A stretch of DNA of 64,000 bases from Euborellia annulipes (lineage: Eukaryota > Arthropoda > Insecta > Dermaptera > Anisolabididae). The stretch spans positions 62,001 through 126,000 of the forward strand of contig JAKCPI010005477.1 in NCBI GenBank assembly GCA_023213315.1. The letters are read 5' to 3'. This document shows, in pieces, positions 1 through 12,202 of the stretch; position 1 is the stretch's first letter; each line of letters opens with the position of its first letter. Under the pieces are notes generated by a model, which saw nothing but the letters and a program-made list of their open reading frames with translations, had not been told where the DNA came from and did not search any database. A program made the translations under genes and the position numbers.

Positions 1-59
1 AGAGATGATATCAAAGTGTCTTTTCTTTTTTTTTTTTTGATACTCCACAATTCTAAATT

Positions 60-90
60 GGACCATGTTATGCAATAGTGTGTCAAGCGC

Positions 91-121
<31 letters not shown>

Positions 122-326
122 AAATTGAGTTAAGCACGGAATATTGTTTCAAATGCTATAATTAATAGTAATTTTTATGAAATATGTCCTAAAAAAATTT
201 TTATTTAATGTTACTTGCACAATTGAAAAAAAAATATATTTAATCCAATGAAAACAAAAAACTTTAATGTTAATTTTCTCAAAACTCGGTAGCTGGCGCT
301 TGACACACTAATGCGTAACATGGTCC
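60..326 (+). mobile_element. family A MITE, copy 1
   Basis: About 33-bp terminal inverted repeats: ggaccatgttatgcaatagt at the left and the inverse of ctaatgcgtaacatggtcc at the right. It is 267 bp, AT-rich and non-coding. AATT flanks both ends. Confidence 0.8.
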
Positions 327-849
327 AATTAATTTTTAATGTAAGCTATTTGTAAAATTTAGCACTCTCTCTTTATTAATTCTCTCGTGGAATTGAGTAT
401 CATAAAATTGTCTACCATCAAAGTTTACATTTAATGAATATCCTATTTCTTATTATTTATTATTATTATTTTTTTTTTTTAATAAAAAAAAAAACACTTT
501 TTATACATTCACACACACGTAAACAGTCTTTTCGGCAACTTGGGCCATATAAGACTATATATTAACCGTTATTATCACCATTTATATATAGGGGTCCAGG
601 CATTTTTATTTAAGCCATTTGGTATTATTTATTATATACATGTCATAAATCATTTTAATAATCAGTTATTAATAGATTTTCTAACAGCCATTTTACTTGA
701 TTGTCAATTTCATAAGAGAATCAAATCATACAACAAACAACCTTGCGCTTTAGTTCGAATACTCACCGCTTGGTGAGCCCTCAATCAGAGATGATATCAA
801 AGTGTCTTTTCTTTTTTTTTTTTTTTTTGATACTCCACAATTCTAAATT

Positions 850-881
850 GGACCATGTTATGCAATAGTGTGTCAAGCGCC

Positions 882-912
<31 letters not shown>

Positions 913-1121
913 AAAAATTGAGTTAAGCACGGAATATTGTTTCAAATGCTATAATTAATAGTAATTTTTATGAAATATGTCCTAAAAAAAAATTTTTATT
1001 TAATGTTACTTGCACAATTGAAAAAAAAATATATTTAATCCAATGAAAACAAAAAACTTTAATGTTAATTTTCTCAAAACTCGGTAGCTGGCGCTTGACA
1101 CACTAATGCGTAACATGGTCC
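850..1121 (+). mobile_element. family A MITE, copy 2
   Basis: Near-identical to the copy at 60-326, carried along by the surrounding duplication. Confidence 0.8.
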
Positions 1122-1333
1122 AATTAATCTTCTCTTAAAATTAATTTGTTTTGTTTAAATTTCATATTGAAAGCTACGTATATTTTTACTTTCTCCTACC
1201 CTATATATGAAATATATAGAGAGAAAGTATTGGATTCATGTCAAAAATTCGATGTTGAGATTTTTATGGATCTTCACGTTTTTTTTTTTTTTTTTATTAG
1301 GCGTTTATACTGTAATATTAAATAGGTGTAGCC

Positions 1334-1690
1334 AGGGCCGGATTGAGTAGTTACAGCGGCCCGGGAAAATTCTAGCTCGACCGACCTCTTCTATAGTATA
1401 TTATATAATATAATCGCGGAGTCTCCGTCAGTCCGTCCGTCTGTCCCGCTCTGTTTGACTAACATCCCGTTGGAATTTTGAAACGAAATTTTGCAGTATT
1501 ATAGAGAACTTTATGGGCGACGGTCCGCCGCAGGGGGGCCCCGAGCCAGCTAAGGCGGGTCCAGAAGGCGTAGCCCTCCTGTCCAGACGCGAAGCCCGCC
1601 CAAGGCGGGCAACATGTCTTCTCATAATTAAGAAAATGTGAGGGTCCTCCGCACGAGGACCCGACCAATGCTGAGGGGGCTCAGGGAGTG
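1334..1690. repeat. GC-rich repeat fragment between two partial family B copies
   Basis: It begins CAGGGCCGGATTGAG, a common hAT-type end, and runs through a GC-rich stretch (about 1515-1690) whose stops-free frames on the minus strand reflect base composition. It includes the tail tttgaaacgaaattttgcag typical of dispersed arthropod repeats. The right boundary is unclear. Confidence 0.4.
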
Positions 1691-1712
1691 TCAAAAAATA
1701 ACGGGAATTATT

Positions 1713-2238
1713 ATTTTTACTTTCTCTTACCTATGTATATATGTAATATATATATATATATAGAGAGAGAAAGTATTGGATTTATTCTATGTCGAGATTT
1801 TGATGGATATACACGGTTTGAGGTCCCCTGAATCAAAAAAAGTGGTTTTCGCGACATGGTCTGTCTGTGTGTGTGTGTCTGTCTCTCTCTGTGTGTGCGT
1901 CTGTGTTCAATTTAAAGCATGAAGGAATTAAGCTAGGAGGTTGTAATTTTATATTTAAGTTAGGCACCCCCATGGAACGTGACACGAAGCTTTTGAACAA
2001 AATCGACCAAAGAGTACCTACTAGTACTTTACTGATGCAGTTTTTCAGTTTTTTTCCATTTTCTCAAAATTCGCACTAACGATTTTGATTAAAATTCAAA
2101 AATCAATTATTTTTTTAGATGCTTTTTAAAATGTATATTCTCATTTTGCCATTGAAATTTTTTGAAGACCACTTTTCTCTCGTACATCTTAGAAAGATAG
2201 GTGAAATGGTTGCCATGGTAACAAAATATAAATATTAG
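1713..2238 (+). mobile_element. family B element, right-truncated
   Basis: It starts with the left-end signature tttttactttctcttacc followed by an AT palindrome and gagagaaagtattgga. It continues through gatgtcgagattttgatgg-type sequence, a (GT)n tract and atggttgccatggtaac, then stops before the terminal hairpin. A 100-bp left-end fragment is also at 1181-1281. Confidence 0.75.
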
Positions 2239-2286
2239 AAATGAGAGATGCAGCTAAGGTTATTTCTTTATTCGATTAATTCACAC

Positions 2287-2328
2287 AGCTGACGTTTCGG
2301 TTCCGTGTTTAAATAATCCTCAGAACTG
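2287..2328 (-). ncRNA. hammerhead motif, stem II degenerate
   Basis: Minus strand: stem I CAGTT pairs with AGCTG; the core CTGAGGA (2323-2317) and GAAACGTC (2298-2291) are intact; the intervening stem II arm no longer pairs well. Confidence 0.45.
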
Positions 2329-2332
2329 GCGA

Positions 2333-2420
2333 AGTGTTGTAGTCAACACTTCCGACCGCCATGCATTTTGGCTGCCTAAGCTCAAGGCTTCGAGTTCAGG
2401 CACTTGTGGCGTCTAGTGCA
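2333..2420 (+). repeat. short repeat shared with 38328-38400
   Basis: caacacttccgac, gctgcctaagctcaagg and acttgtggc occur in the same order at 38328-38400. Probably a fragment of a dispersed element. Confidence 0.5.
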
Positions 2421-3517
2421 CCTTATTTTATTCCTATTTTCTTCCGCCTCTCATGTTTTTCTTGCAGAGACCGCATACAATTACAGAGTTTACGACACTC
2501 TCAAAACAATAAAATTAAAAAAATAGACTTAAATTTAGTTCAGTATTTTTTCGTGGGGTTCTTAAAGCCAAAAATATTTTTTTAATTATATTTTCGACGT
2601 TATTTAGATTTGTAAAGAATTCCAAGCATGCTTTTTAATTCACATTCACAGTTTTGCTTCACTTAACTGAATTTTTTACATTTTTTTTTCTTTTTAAACT
2701 ATATTTAAAACAAATAGCCGCAATGCCCGCCTTGGAAATCTAAAGAAAAGAAAAAATACAATGACCTTTCATTCGGAAAGAAATGTCCAACAAAATTTTG
2801 ATTTACTGTTGACTATTTTCAAAATGTAAATAGAATAAAAAAAAATGCATTGCTCAACAGCAGCTATCTCTGCATATCAAATAAAATCCTTTGCGTTCTC
2901 TGCCTGTTGTGGGCAAATAGAAAGTGAGCGTCCGTGAAGACTTTCCGGTTGTTGGGACTCTCATTTGCCAAACTCGTTTGCCCTCATCTGTCCCCCTCCT
3001 TATTCCGATAAAAGTTGAGAACCAACCCCCCCACCCCACCCCCCGCCACCACTAGAGAATTTATTGTGCTCACGGTGGGCCCACACTTCATAGGCGGTGG
3101 ATTCACACTTAAGTTTAATTTATTATTTAAAAGATTATCATAAGATGTTTGTAATTTGATAACACTAGCTTGCGAGGTTTCTGTTTTGTTTTTTGTTTTT
3201 TTCTAACTTGATAATGATTCTTGTATTTTTGTTCGCTAATTTCTCTATCACGGAAGAATTTTCTATAATTAAAGAAATTAACAAAAAATTTATGCATTAA
3301 AAAAAAATTCTTAATTTAATTATTTTTGAAAATTTTTAGACAAATTTACTTTTAACTTTGACATGAGCTGAAAGTATGTTTTGGTGGCTTAAGAACTCCA
3401 AAGATAAATCGAATAATTAATTTTAAACTGGTAACCGTTGAAACATTATGCTTCAATAGGAGAATTAAATTCACAAGGTTTTCTGTTTCAATAATATATT
3501 AATTTGATATTAACACT

Positions 3518-3558
3518 TTATACGTATTTCGACAACATATGTGTCATCTTCAGAAGCG
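3518..3558 (-). ncRNA. hammerhead motif with intact core
   Basis: Minus strand, in order: stem I CGCTT, core CTGAAGA (3553-3547), stem II GACAC/GTTGTC, GAAA, palindromic stem III ATACGTAT, A at the cleavage position, then AAGTG closing stem I with five pairs (one G-U). Confidence 0.6.
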
Positions 3559-4069
3559 AAATACGTATAAAGTGTTAATATTAAATTAATATATTATTGA
3601 AACAGAAAACGTTGTGAATTTAATTCTCCTATTAAAAAATAAATCGAATAAATTACGGATTTGAATTATTTTTCCTCGAGAGTGATTAAAAACGAACATG
3701 CGTTATTATTTGCATAATTATATTTTAAACGTAGACTCACCAAGTTCAGAAGGTATTTTAATTTGGAGAGGCTTAGACCTTTTCAGCATATAATTTTATT
3801 TATTATTTTAAAAGTAAAATAAGAAACCTTTACATGTCGGTGTTTTGTGTTATAGAAAAATCATTTTCGAAATTTTTTTTTTTTTAATTAAAGTCTTTTT
3901 CGGCGTCGAAGGCCATTTAGACCCCTTCTCAAAGTTAAAATTAACTTTAACAGACAATTGGTAATTTCAAGTATGATACACAAGGTTTTTCGTTTCAATG
4001 ATTTATTTATTTAACATTAACACTTTATACATACTACATACATTACTACATATATGTACGTGTATAATT

Positions 4070-4107
4070 CACTTCCGATGATGACGAAATACGTATAAAG
4101 TGTTAAT
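4070..4107 (+). ncRNA. hammerhead motif lacking stem II
   Basis: Stem I CACTT, core CCGATGA (4075-4081), then only tgac before GAAATACGTAT and AAGTG. Stem II has been deleted, so this copy is dead. Confidence 0.4.
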
Positions 4108-4229
4108 GTTAAATAAATAAAACATTAAAACAAAAAACCTTGTGTATCATATTTGAATTTAATTCTCCTATAAAAGCATAATGTTTCAACTAAAGCCAAC
4201 GGTTACCAGTTTAAAATTAATTCGTATTT

Positions 4230-6780
4230 TTTAAAATATATTGCCTATTTTTAAATGCATATTTTGTGGTTTTTTAGTACATATCGATCCGAGCCATACT
4301 CATCAGTGCTTTAATTAGTGCTCTAGGATTATAGAAAATTATTTTTAATGGTCGGGATTATTTTTAATGGTATTTATAATATTTCTTTAGTTTAGATAAT
4401 TTTAAATTCCTGAGACCAAGGGAGAGAGAAATGTTAATTTTTGCTATTGTGATCGAAGTCCTAGATAAGCCGGAGGTCCCGGGTTCAATTTTCATTAATA
4501 TAAATCTCACATTTAATTAGCCAAATTATTTTTTTTTTTACTTTCATTTACCTCTTGTAGGAGTAGATATAAACAAAATTCAAAATGGTATGTCATTTTA
4601 CCCTGTTCTCCCCTATAAAACAATAGCATGAGAATGTTTGAAATTTCTTTTCCCTCTTTGATATTATAATTTTTCTTCTAAAAAAAAAAAAATTTATTTT
4701 AAACAAATTTATTTTCTTATGATCTTATCTTTTCTTTCACAAGGAACTTGAATTCTTACAGCCCTTTAAAAATGGATTTTTTTTTCTATTTCTATTTAAA
4801 TATTAATGAGTGAAAGATTTTCCAACTCCCACTATTAGGGTTGTTTCCTGTCATTCCTGCTGTAGTGTTTGTCTTTTTAATGCTTATCACTAACATATCT
4901 GAAAAAAATGTTTTTTTTTTTTTTAATGAAAGAGAATGTAGTCTTTTTAAAACAGGTGTATTTTCAACACCTGCATTTTATTTTATTTCAAAATTGATGA
5001 ACTTTATAAGAAATATTTAATATTTCGATACAAATTGACGTTGAATGAAATACAAAATTTTATTTAAATTCGGACTAAAATATTTTTTTACATTTTTTTT
5101 TAAATTTTAATTATTACTCCCTTAACTTTTTAAAAATTTCTTCTTCTTTTTCCCATTTTCACCAGCCTTATGAAGAAAATGTTTACTTTATCCTGAGTAA
5201 TTTTTTTTCTTTTTATTTAATAATAAATAGGGAATTAAAATTTGTTTTATAAAAAAATATATATATAAATACGTGCAACCGCATCGTTCAAAGGCACCCA
5301 TGAATCCTTATTAATTTATAAAATTTTAAGTATTTATTATATTTCTTATCTGATAGACTTGATATAATATAATTAATTACAATTAGTGAGTTTATATAAG
5401 TCTAATTGAAGTTCTTTTTGAAATTTTTCCTATTTATATAAATAAATTATTTTGGTCTTGAAATTTTTATAGTTGGCCTCCAACTTGGACACCTTTAAAT
5501 TATTTATGATAGGATTGAAAAATTCAAATCTTAATTTTTTCTTGAGAGTCAGAGAAATTCCCATGCAAGCAAATATAAAATTTTTCAACGAAACTTACTC
5601 TGCCCTGCCTTTTTAAAATTTTATGCGGAAGCCCATGTATATATACATATATACATAAACGATTAATAATATTTTATAAATTGTATAAATATTTTAAGAT
5701 TTTATATTTTTAAAAAATGGAAAATTTCGATAAATATATCTTTATTATATATAAAAAAATAAAATAATTTAAAAAATTTTTTATATATTTTTCTGATATG
5801 CATATCTAAGAAAAGTTGGCAACCCTAATCACAAGTCTCTTTTTTTTCTATTTAATATATTTTATTAAATAGTATATTCTTAAATAAATAATTAGATATA
5901 TATATATATATATATTTATAGAAAAAATACTGTTAGTATATTTCGATTTGATTGACTAATATCATAAATAAATATACAGGCAAGTCCGATTTGTTTACAA
6001 ATAGTCTTTTTTTATTTAGATTGTCAATTTAAAACATCCCAATAAGGAATTAAATTAAAAAAAGCATCTGAAAATAAAAAAAAATTAATTAGTAGCTAAA
6101 AATTTTTTAAAAATGCTTAAATTTTTGTATATAAATGTGTGTTCTTTTAATAAAAAATATATAATTAAAAAATATTTCAAGGAACATCCTGTACATATAT
6201 AAATATATATACATAGACGTCGTCAGGGGAATAGGGAGTGTGTCCCATTTCGAAAAAATATTACAAATAAAATTTCAATTTGCTTTTTTTTTGGGGAAAG
6301 ATATATTATCAATAAAATATTTAGCTAAATTTCGGGTTGCCTATGTGAAATTATTTTCCTCTTGAGTTCTGGTGACGCCCATGTATACATATAAATATAT
6401 TTATAATATATATATATATATATATTTATATATACACATAACTAATCTAAAATATAAAACTAAACAATAAGATAATGATTAGTTCTTTTTAGGAATAAAC
6501 GTAAGAAGAGTAGAGGTAAAATTTTTTGTTCTAAAAAAATAGACATTTTTTCCCCTCTATTCTTATTATATCCATGAAAATCTCAAAATGAACAAATAGA
6601 GAATCATAATTCTCGATCTTTAAATTTTTTTTAAGAACTTAAACAATGATGGTGAATAGATAGATAATAATGGGTTACAAATAAAATTAATGAACGATTC
6701 TATAATAGATTGTGATTTACATATATATAAACAATAATATAATAAAGAATATGATGTGTACAAAGCGTATTAAATAAATC
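4230..6780. other. AT-rich stretch without genes
   Basis: Very AT-rich with (TA)n runs (5897-5915, 6409-6424) and no splice-flanked open frames. Apart from the B-box-like fragment at 4445 I see nothing here. It is downstream of the Spätzle-like gene. Confidence 0.5.
4445..4500 (+). repeat. tRNA-like B-box fragment
   Basis: ccggaggtcccgggttcaat resembles a T arm with B box, but the rest of the cloverleaf is not evident. Confidence 0.25.
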
Positions 6781-6923
6781 AAAAAGTTTAGCCAGGCGAG
6801 GCAGGAATGCCTGAGGCATTAACCAAGGAACATGCACCTGCAGGTGGCAAAAGCCCCCGACCTGCACAACATTTCGCCCGAACTAGAAGTCTTGAAACCA
6901 TCTGATTTTTTTGTTACAATCAG
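6781..6923 (-). other. probable 3' UTR of the Spätzle-like gene
   Basis: The sequence just beyond the stop codon is less AT-rich than its surroundings and matches none of the repeat families I found here. It probably is transcribed 3' UTR. I did not find a convincing minus-strand AATAAA close to the stop. Confidence 0.35.
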
Positions 6924-7880
6924 CTAGGTCTCATCAGCCTTCTTACGCATTTTTCTTCCCCTATTTTGGGGTCGTTTTCTACGTCGCGACCAATTTACGG
7001 ATCCGTTTGTTTCACTGGATACTGTTAATTGACAAGCACAGCCACTCCGAACTTTGATATAGTCTAATGTCCATCCCGAATGAGTCAAATTTGGAAATTG
7101 GGAAGCCAGGGTTCGATGACTTCCATGCACTGTTGTGGGATCGCGAACAATCGCATACGTAAACGAGTATTGTTGCACACAGCGAGATTGATTGCGCATT
7201 GCACGATCAATAAATCGACAAGGTCTTCCGAGGATATCACCTCTGCATGAGAGTTCGTAGAAACGTTGTCTCTGTGATCCCTCTCTGCAAACAATTCAAC
7301 CGATTATATTTTTTGTTCCAAATTAATTAAATAAGTAATTACAATAAATAATTGCTGTTTACCTGAACAATTCGACGTACATATCGTTTTGATTCTTGCC
7401 ACCATCAGGCTCAACCATTTCCTTGACTGTCGGGCAGCATTCCACAGGGTGGCCATCTTGCCCAGCCTCTCTTCTTAATAACTGACGCATTTCGCGTCTC
7501 CAGCCGCCGCCAGTGCCTCCACTTCCAGATACCAAAAGATCAGTTCCCATTGAGTCCCCTGGTTCCTGTGCGTTCCACCTGGAAACCAAAGAGAAATTAC
7601 TTTTGTTATTACTGGTATATAAATTTGTTAAGATTTTTAATTACTGGAAATATAGGACGCATGAGGTCATGAGTCCATACACAAATCAGCGGTAACAAAT
7701 ATAAATCTTATATAATTAACTATATTAGCATTTCCTGCCTTTTTTGCGTGCATGCCCATAAATTATATTTTTTTCCAAAGATTCTACTCCAAAAAAATGC
7801 GAAAAAATTACTTACTGAGACCGGATATGGGCCAAGCCGTTGCCGGGCTGCGGCAATATTAATGCTGTTAGCAACAGTAC
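6924..7880 (-). CDS. Spätzle/neurotrophin-like cystine-knot ligand, three 3' coding exons (N-terminus missing)
   Basis: Three minus-strand exons join in phase: 7880-7816 (65 nt), 7578-7363 (216 nt) and 7284-6924 (stop TAG at 6926-6924). Introns are 7815-7579 and 7362-7285, both GT...AG with donors gtaagt and gtaaac. The first exon encodes a hydrophobic signal-peptide core (VLLLTALILPQPGNGLA). After it come a short Gly-rich spacer with basic RRE/LLRRE sites, then the knot: VECCPTVKEMVEP, RFYELSCR, GRPCRFID, NQSRCVQQYSFTYAIV and DYIKVRSGCACQL. The seven cysteines fit the Spätzle pattern of six knot cysteines plus one interchain cysteine. Sequons are NQS, NLT, NGS and NWS, and the C-terminus is a strongly basic tail (RRRKRP, then RGRKMRKK). 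Family members are secreted dimers, activated by proteolysis, that bind Toll receptors in immunity or neural development. The visible pro-region is only about 45 residues, much shorter than usual. The start codon must lie in an upstream exon ending in phase 0. I am sure of the knot family, not of the paralogue. Confidence 0.82.
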
Positions 7881-7962
7881 CTGCAAAACAAAGAAAAAAA
7901 TTTTTTTTAATATATAAAAATTAAAATAAATTTTTGAAATGTGAAGTTTAGCAACTATTTTA

Positions 7963-8277
7963 ATGTGAATATGGGCTACTGTACTGTTTCTGTATCAGCC
8001 AAAAGTATCCATTGGCTAGAAATCTGACTCATTCCTTCCTAGAGAACTTAGAGACGTGATTAGAGAGATGATATTAATTTATTTTATTTAAATGTTTTTT
8101 GACAAGATTGATTAATTAATTAAGGCATATGAAAAATTTTGTCTGTATGAACAAATATGCATCTGAGTGTTGGTTGCATAGCTTAAATGCCCTTATGGTT
8201 GTTTGTCTCACCGATAGGGTGCATTGCTAGAGCGGATACTTTTGACTGATACAGATAGTATATTCATATTATATTGT
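7963..8277. repeat. foldback next to the signal-peptide exon
   Basis: Inverted arms of about 45 bp at 7965-8012 and 8238-8277 share gtatcagccaaaagtatcc-type sequence. Likely a MITE in the intron upstream of the Spätzle signal exon. Confidence 0.65.
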
Positions 8278-8836
8278 GATGCTCTTAAAAAAACTTTTAT
8301 TTTATAAGCCTCTTGATTATTTATGAAATTAATGTTTTTGAAAATTAACGAATCTAGTTCGTTTAGACTTTAAAATATTAACTATGATTTTTCTAAATTC
8401 AAAGCCATAATCAACCAAATAATTTGACGCAAACATTTTCTTAATTCCAGACTAAATGGAATTTCTTTCAAATTCCAATGACTACATTTTTGGTGTTATA
8501 TTCAGATAGTTTTATAGCCTAACTATACTGCCATAACACTTAATTATACACTTCATCTGCGCGAATGGGGTGGAATAGTATTCCCCTCTCTTTTTAATTT
8601 CTTCATATTATTTTTGCATAGGTTTCTTTCTCAAAGAGAATTTGGTCTTAGAAGCCTTGAGAATCACAGGGAGGAAATGCCCATAAAGCATTTGTCCAGG
8701 TTAATCCACGAGGTTGTTGACGACCCTCATTCATTGTCCCTTCTCAATTGGGGGCGATCCGAAATTTGAAACCTTTTACAAAAAGTTTATCTTAAGAAAT
8801 CCCAAATTTGAGTGAAAAATATGAACCTTCTATATG

Positions 8837-9008
8837 AACTATAAATGATGCCTTTAAGTTGCTAGCTCCACTTCCTTATTTCTTAGATGTGACAAAACCC
8901 ATGTTTTTAACTCGAAAGTTAAGCGTGTTCTTGTTGACCCTATCGATGATTTGATATTAATCGAATTAGTTTGCTGGTTGACTAGAAGTGAAGCAACCGG
9001 CCTTAATT
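8837..9008. mobile_element. family G element, one half
   Basis: It matches the right half of the 37.5-kb copy from ataaatgatgcctttaagt to gaagtgaagcaaccggcc. The left half is absent. It would lie in an intron of the Spätzle-like gene if that gene extends rightwards. Confidence 0.6.
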
Positions 9009-10005
9009 CTTTATATTTTTTCCACTACTCTGATTAAACTATTATCTTAATTAACATTAACTATAAAATTTGATTATACAAACAAAAAAAAATGTCATAA
9101 TTTAATTAAATTTTTAATTAACTTTAAAATGTTATTAACTATTTATGTTAAATTAATAGTTGGATAGAAATCTTCTAATAATTTACGTCTTAATAAATAA
9201 AAGAAATAAAATGTTGTGCGATTAAAAGGAAAAAAAAATTCTTAGCTTATAAATGATCCTTAAATGAATCTCAGACATTTGAATAAAATTAACTTATTTT
9301 AGCAATCTAAATGCTACTACTAACCTACTAATTATTATCATTTCCATGATAATTTCATTAAATTCTTTAGAAGGTTAATAAAAAAAAAATTTCAACGAGA
9401 CATTTGGATGGAAAGATAAAGTCACATTTTCTTCTTTATATTACTATAATTAATATTCAAATTCAGTCACCTAATTATATAATAAATTCCTTTCTTCATC
9501 TTCTAATACATATTCATTTCATAAATCACTTTTCAATCTTTTCTATCCCACTAACCTAATTTTTTAAATCTTTGTTCAGTTTTTTACAAAAATGGGTCAT
9601 CATAGTTAATAAAATTAATATATACTAAGAAATTTTTCATTAGCTGGAGAAAAATAATTAAAATTTTTTTTCTGGATATATCTTATGAAAAATATGAATT
9701 AATTTTTTGTTAGTTTGAAGAAGGAAACAATTAAAGGTTTAGGAAATTAAAAAAAACTTCATATTTTTATTATTATTTTAAAACTTTTAAATTAAATTGT
9801 GCTTAATGAAACACTATTCCAGCTAAGAGTATTTTTTAAACTTTTGTTAATCATTAACTGATTAATTAAACTTAGAAACTCAAGGATTTGTTTCCTTCTT
9901 CAAACTTATGAATTTATATTAAGAAATACCCATCTAAACTTCTGATTTAAAAAAAACAAAACTTTATTTTTCACATAAATTGAAATGATATAACTGAAAT
10001 GTTAT

Positions 10006-10228
10006 GCTCAGGGGCCCACAACTTGTGGGTACGTGTATGGCGACCACGAGCTACCCGAGCTGGGGCTGGCAGTCCTGTTCTTTACATTTCTGTCCCTTCC
10101 TTCTATATTTTCAACAGGCGTCAGACCGTGCAACGGGCTTCCCTGTTCTATTTCTTCCGGTCGCAAAAAACCCATTCCGCCGACCCTGCACTGCGGGAAT
10201 AAAGCTAGGAAAGAAGAAGAAGAGAATA
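10006..10228 (+). mobile_element. GC-rich retroposon-like repeat with (AAG)n tail
   Basis: About 220 bp shared with 27729-27962. It starts gctcaggggcccacaacttg, includes tggcgaccacgagct and cttccggtcgcaa, and ends in an agaagaagaag tail. Overlapping short open frames on both strands reflect GC content, not a gene. Confidence 0.65.
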
Positions 10229-11059
10229 CAAGTGCAATGTATTTGTCGCCATTTTAAATGTCCCTTTGAGTTGTGCTATTAGTATAAAGCCAATAATACA
10301 ATCAGAGTAGGTCTTTTAGAAATGATGAAGATAGGGGGGCGTGGGGGTTTTTTTTAGAGGGGAAAAAAAAAAAACCCGGGGGTGTAGGGAATTTTTTGTT
10401 TTTCTTTTTCTTTTTCCCCAAACCCCCCTGGGAAAAAAAAACCACCCTTTAAATTTTAAAAAAGGGGAGAAAGGGGAAAAAAAAATTTTTATCTATTTAG
10501 AAAACTATTGTTTCTCTTTATTATTACCATTTTGTGCTATTTTAGTCGTTGGCCTCGTGATCGCCTTGCCATAAAATTGCTTGAATTCATCTCGGATGTA
10601 CCTAACAATTTTTACAATATCTCGGATCTTCTTGTGTTTGATGAGGATTTTCTTTTTGGATACTTTGTCAGTTGGAATCTGAACCCAATGTTTATTATTA
10701 TGTTTTGAAGGAAGAAAGTATATTTTGCAAAGCCATTGATGAACTTTGATGTGAATACATAACCAGCTGACAAACTTTTCTGTATGTGGATATTAAAAAT
10801 GAAGACTTGTCTTGGCAGTTTTTTGTACAGCTTGGGCCACTAGTTCTTAGAATCTAAGATACTATCAAGAAAGATACCAGCAGAAATCTAGGAAATATTA
10901 GATATCAGTTTGAAGAAGGAAAAAACCTGGCTTTTGTTCCCTTCTTCAAACTCAAAAATAATTCCATAGTCAAATAGACCATTACAGTGGTAGTGTTTGT
11001 AAATTTCTTCTACCTTATGTTTCAGAGATATATATTATATAAATCGAATTTTCAATTTT

Positions 11060-11290
11060 TGGTGGTTCTTCTTAAAACTGTTGATTCATTTGTACTACAG
11101 CACATAGTGCCACCTGTTGGCAACATTTGTAAGTAATTTCGAAACTTTTGGGATCAGATTTTTACAGCTTTCATAAAATACATTTTCTTTCAATCTTCCT
11201 CCTGCTATCAATATTATTTTTCGAATTATTTAATTCTTATTTTTCTTTAACTTTAAACTAGATGAAGATATGAAAATTCGCTCAATGTTA
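11060..11290 (+). repeat. low-copy repeat (three copies)
   Basis: The words gttggcaacatttgta, taatttcgaaacttttg and tcagatttttacagctttca recur in diverged form at 14585-14700 and 44640-44770. Non-coding; family unknown. Confidence 0.5.
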
Positions 11291-12202
11291 TTCTAGCATT
11301 TTACCTAATTATTAATTCTTAGAATCAATTATTTTAAAACATTTCTGAAAATGCATTCATGCTTTTTCTTTCACTGTAACCTGGATAAATATTTTGATCA
11401 TTCAAATTTATTATTTATTATTCTAATTCAAAAATGGTCTTTGTTTATTTTTTTCCCCTTTTATTTTGTCAACTCCATCTTTCGTTGCTTGATTGAAAGT
11501 TGTGTCATAAAATTTACGACTTTTTAGAAATGTTTATCCCAAACTCATCTTGAGATTATCAAGAAAGATAATATTTTTTTTTCGTCGAGAGTGAATTTAG
11601 ATTGCCGCATTTAGAAATTTTTTTTAACCACATTTTTAGGGTCTCTCCATTACACAATTATTTAAGGGAATTTATATTCAGTATTTCTTTTGACGCATTT
11701 AGAGAGGGAGGTTCTCTCCTGAATTTTCTTCTCAAAAAAAAAAAAAAAAAAATCAGTTAAAACTTTTGAAGTTGAAGAAATGCCAATCAATCAGGCAACC
11801 ATTCTAGTAGCAAAAATAAATATTTAATAATTGGCTGTATAAAAAAAATGTATCCTATCTTTAAGATTTTTTTTTCTATGAGTGAAAATATTTATTTATT
11901 CTTTTGTAACAGAAAAAATAACAATTAATTTGTCTTAAGCAAATATCTTGAAATTTCTATCACAAATATTACAATGAAAATTATTTGTCTTCGCTCAATA
12001 GAAGTTTGCATTGTTTTGTATTAAAAGAAAAAAAAAAGAGATAAGCCATTTGTCATCATGATGCTTTTCTCCTGGGGCATATATCTCTGACCCAGACAAC
12101 TGTGTGCAAAGCAAATAAAATTTCAAGTGCTCTCTCTGTCTCCTAATCATTCAAATTCCGCACTGCATACCAATTAGTTAAATAATGCGCACGCGTACTT
12201 AC

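Larger units (their letters stand above)
1..1124 (+). repeat. direct duplication, 786-bp period
   Basis: Positions 1-327 recur almost unchanged at 787-1122, differing mainly in lengths of A/T runs. Each copy contains one family A MITE. The spacer 328-786 is single copy here. The high identity argues for a recent duplication, or an assembly join at a repeat. Confidence 0.85.
3416..4227. mobile_element. family E foldbacks (two), hammerhead-bearing
   Basis: The outer inverted ends taaactggtaaccgttg (3423) and caacggttaccagttta (4198) enclose two smaller palindromes, 3455-3640 and 3966-4165. Both palindromes contain gtttcaataatatattaat-like arms and the word cactttatacgtat. Each holds a hammerhead-like motif. 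Confidence 0.7.

Noticed and set aside
1428..1694. Open frames on the minus strand in GC-rich DNA
   Set aside because: Two overlapping frames are open because the block is GC-rich; it matches repeat sequence and lacks a known domain.
7085..7294. Alternative minus-strand frame across the knot exon
   Set aside because: It is a shadow: the +1 frame carries the conserved cysteines and joins the neighbouring exons in phase.
10341..10574. Lys/Phe-rich open frame
   Set aside because: It runs through homopolymer stretches of G, A, C and T and is low complexity only.
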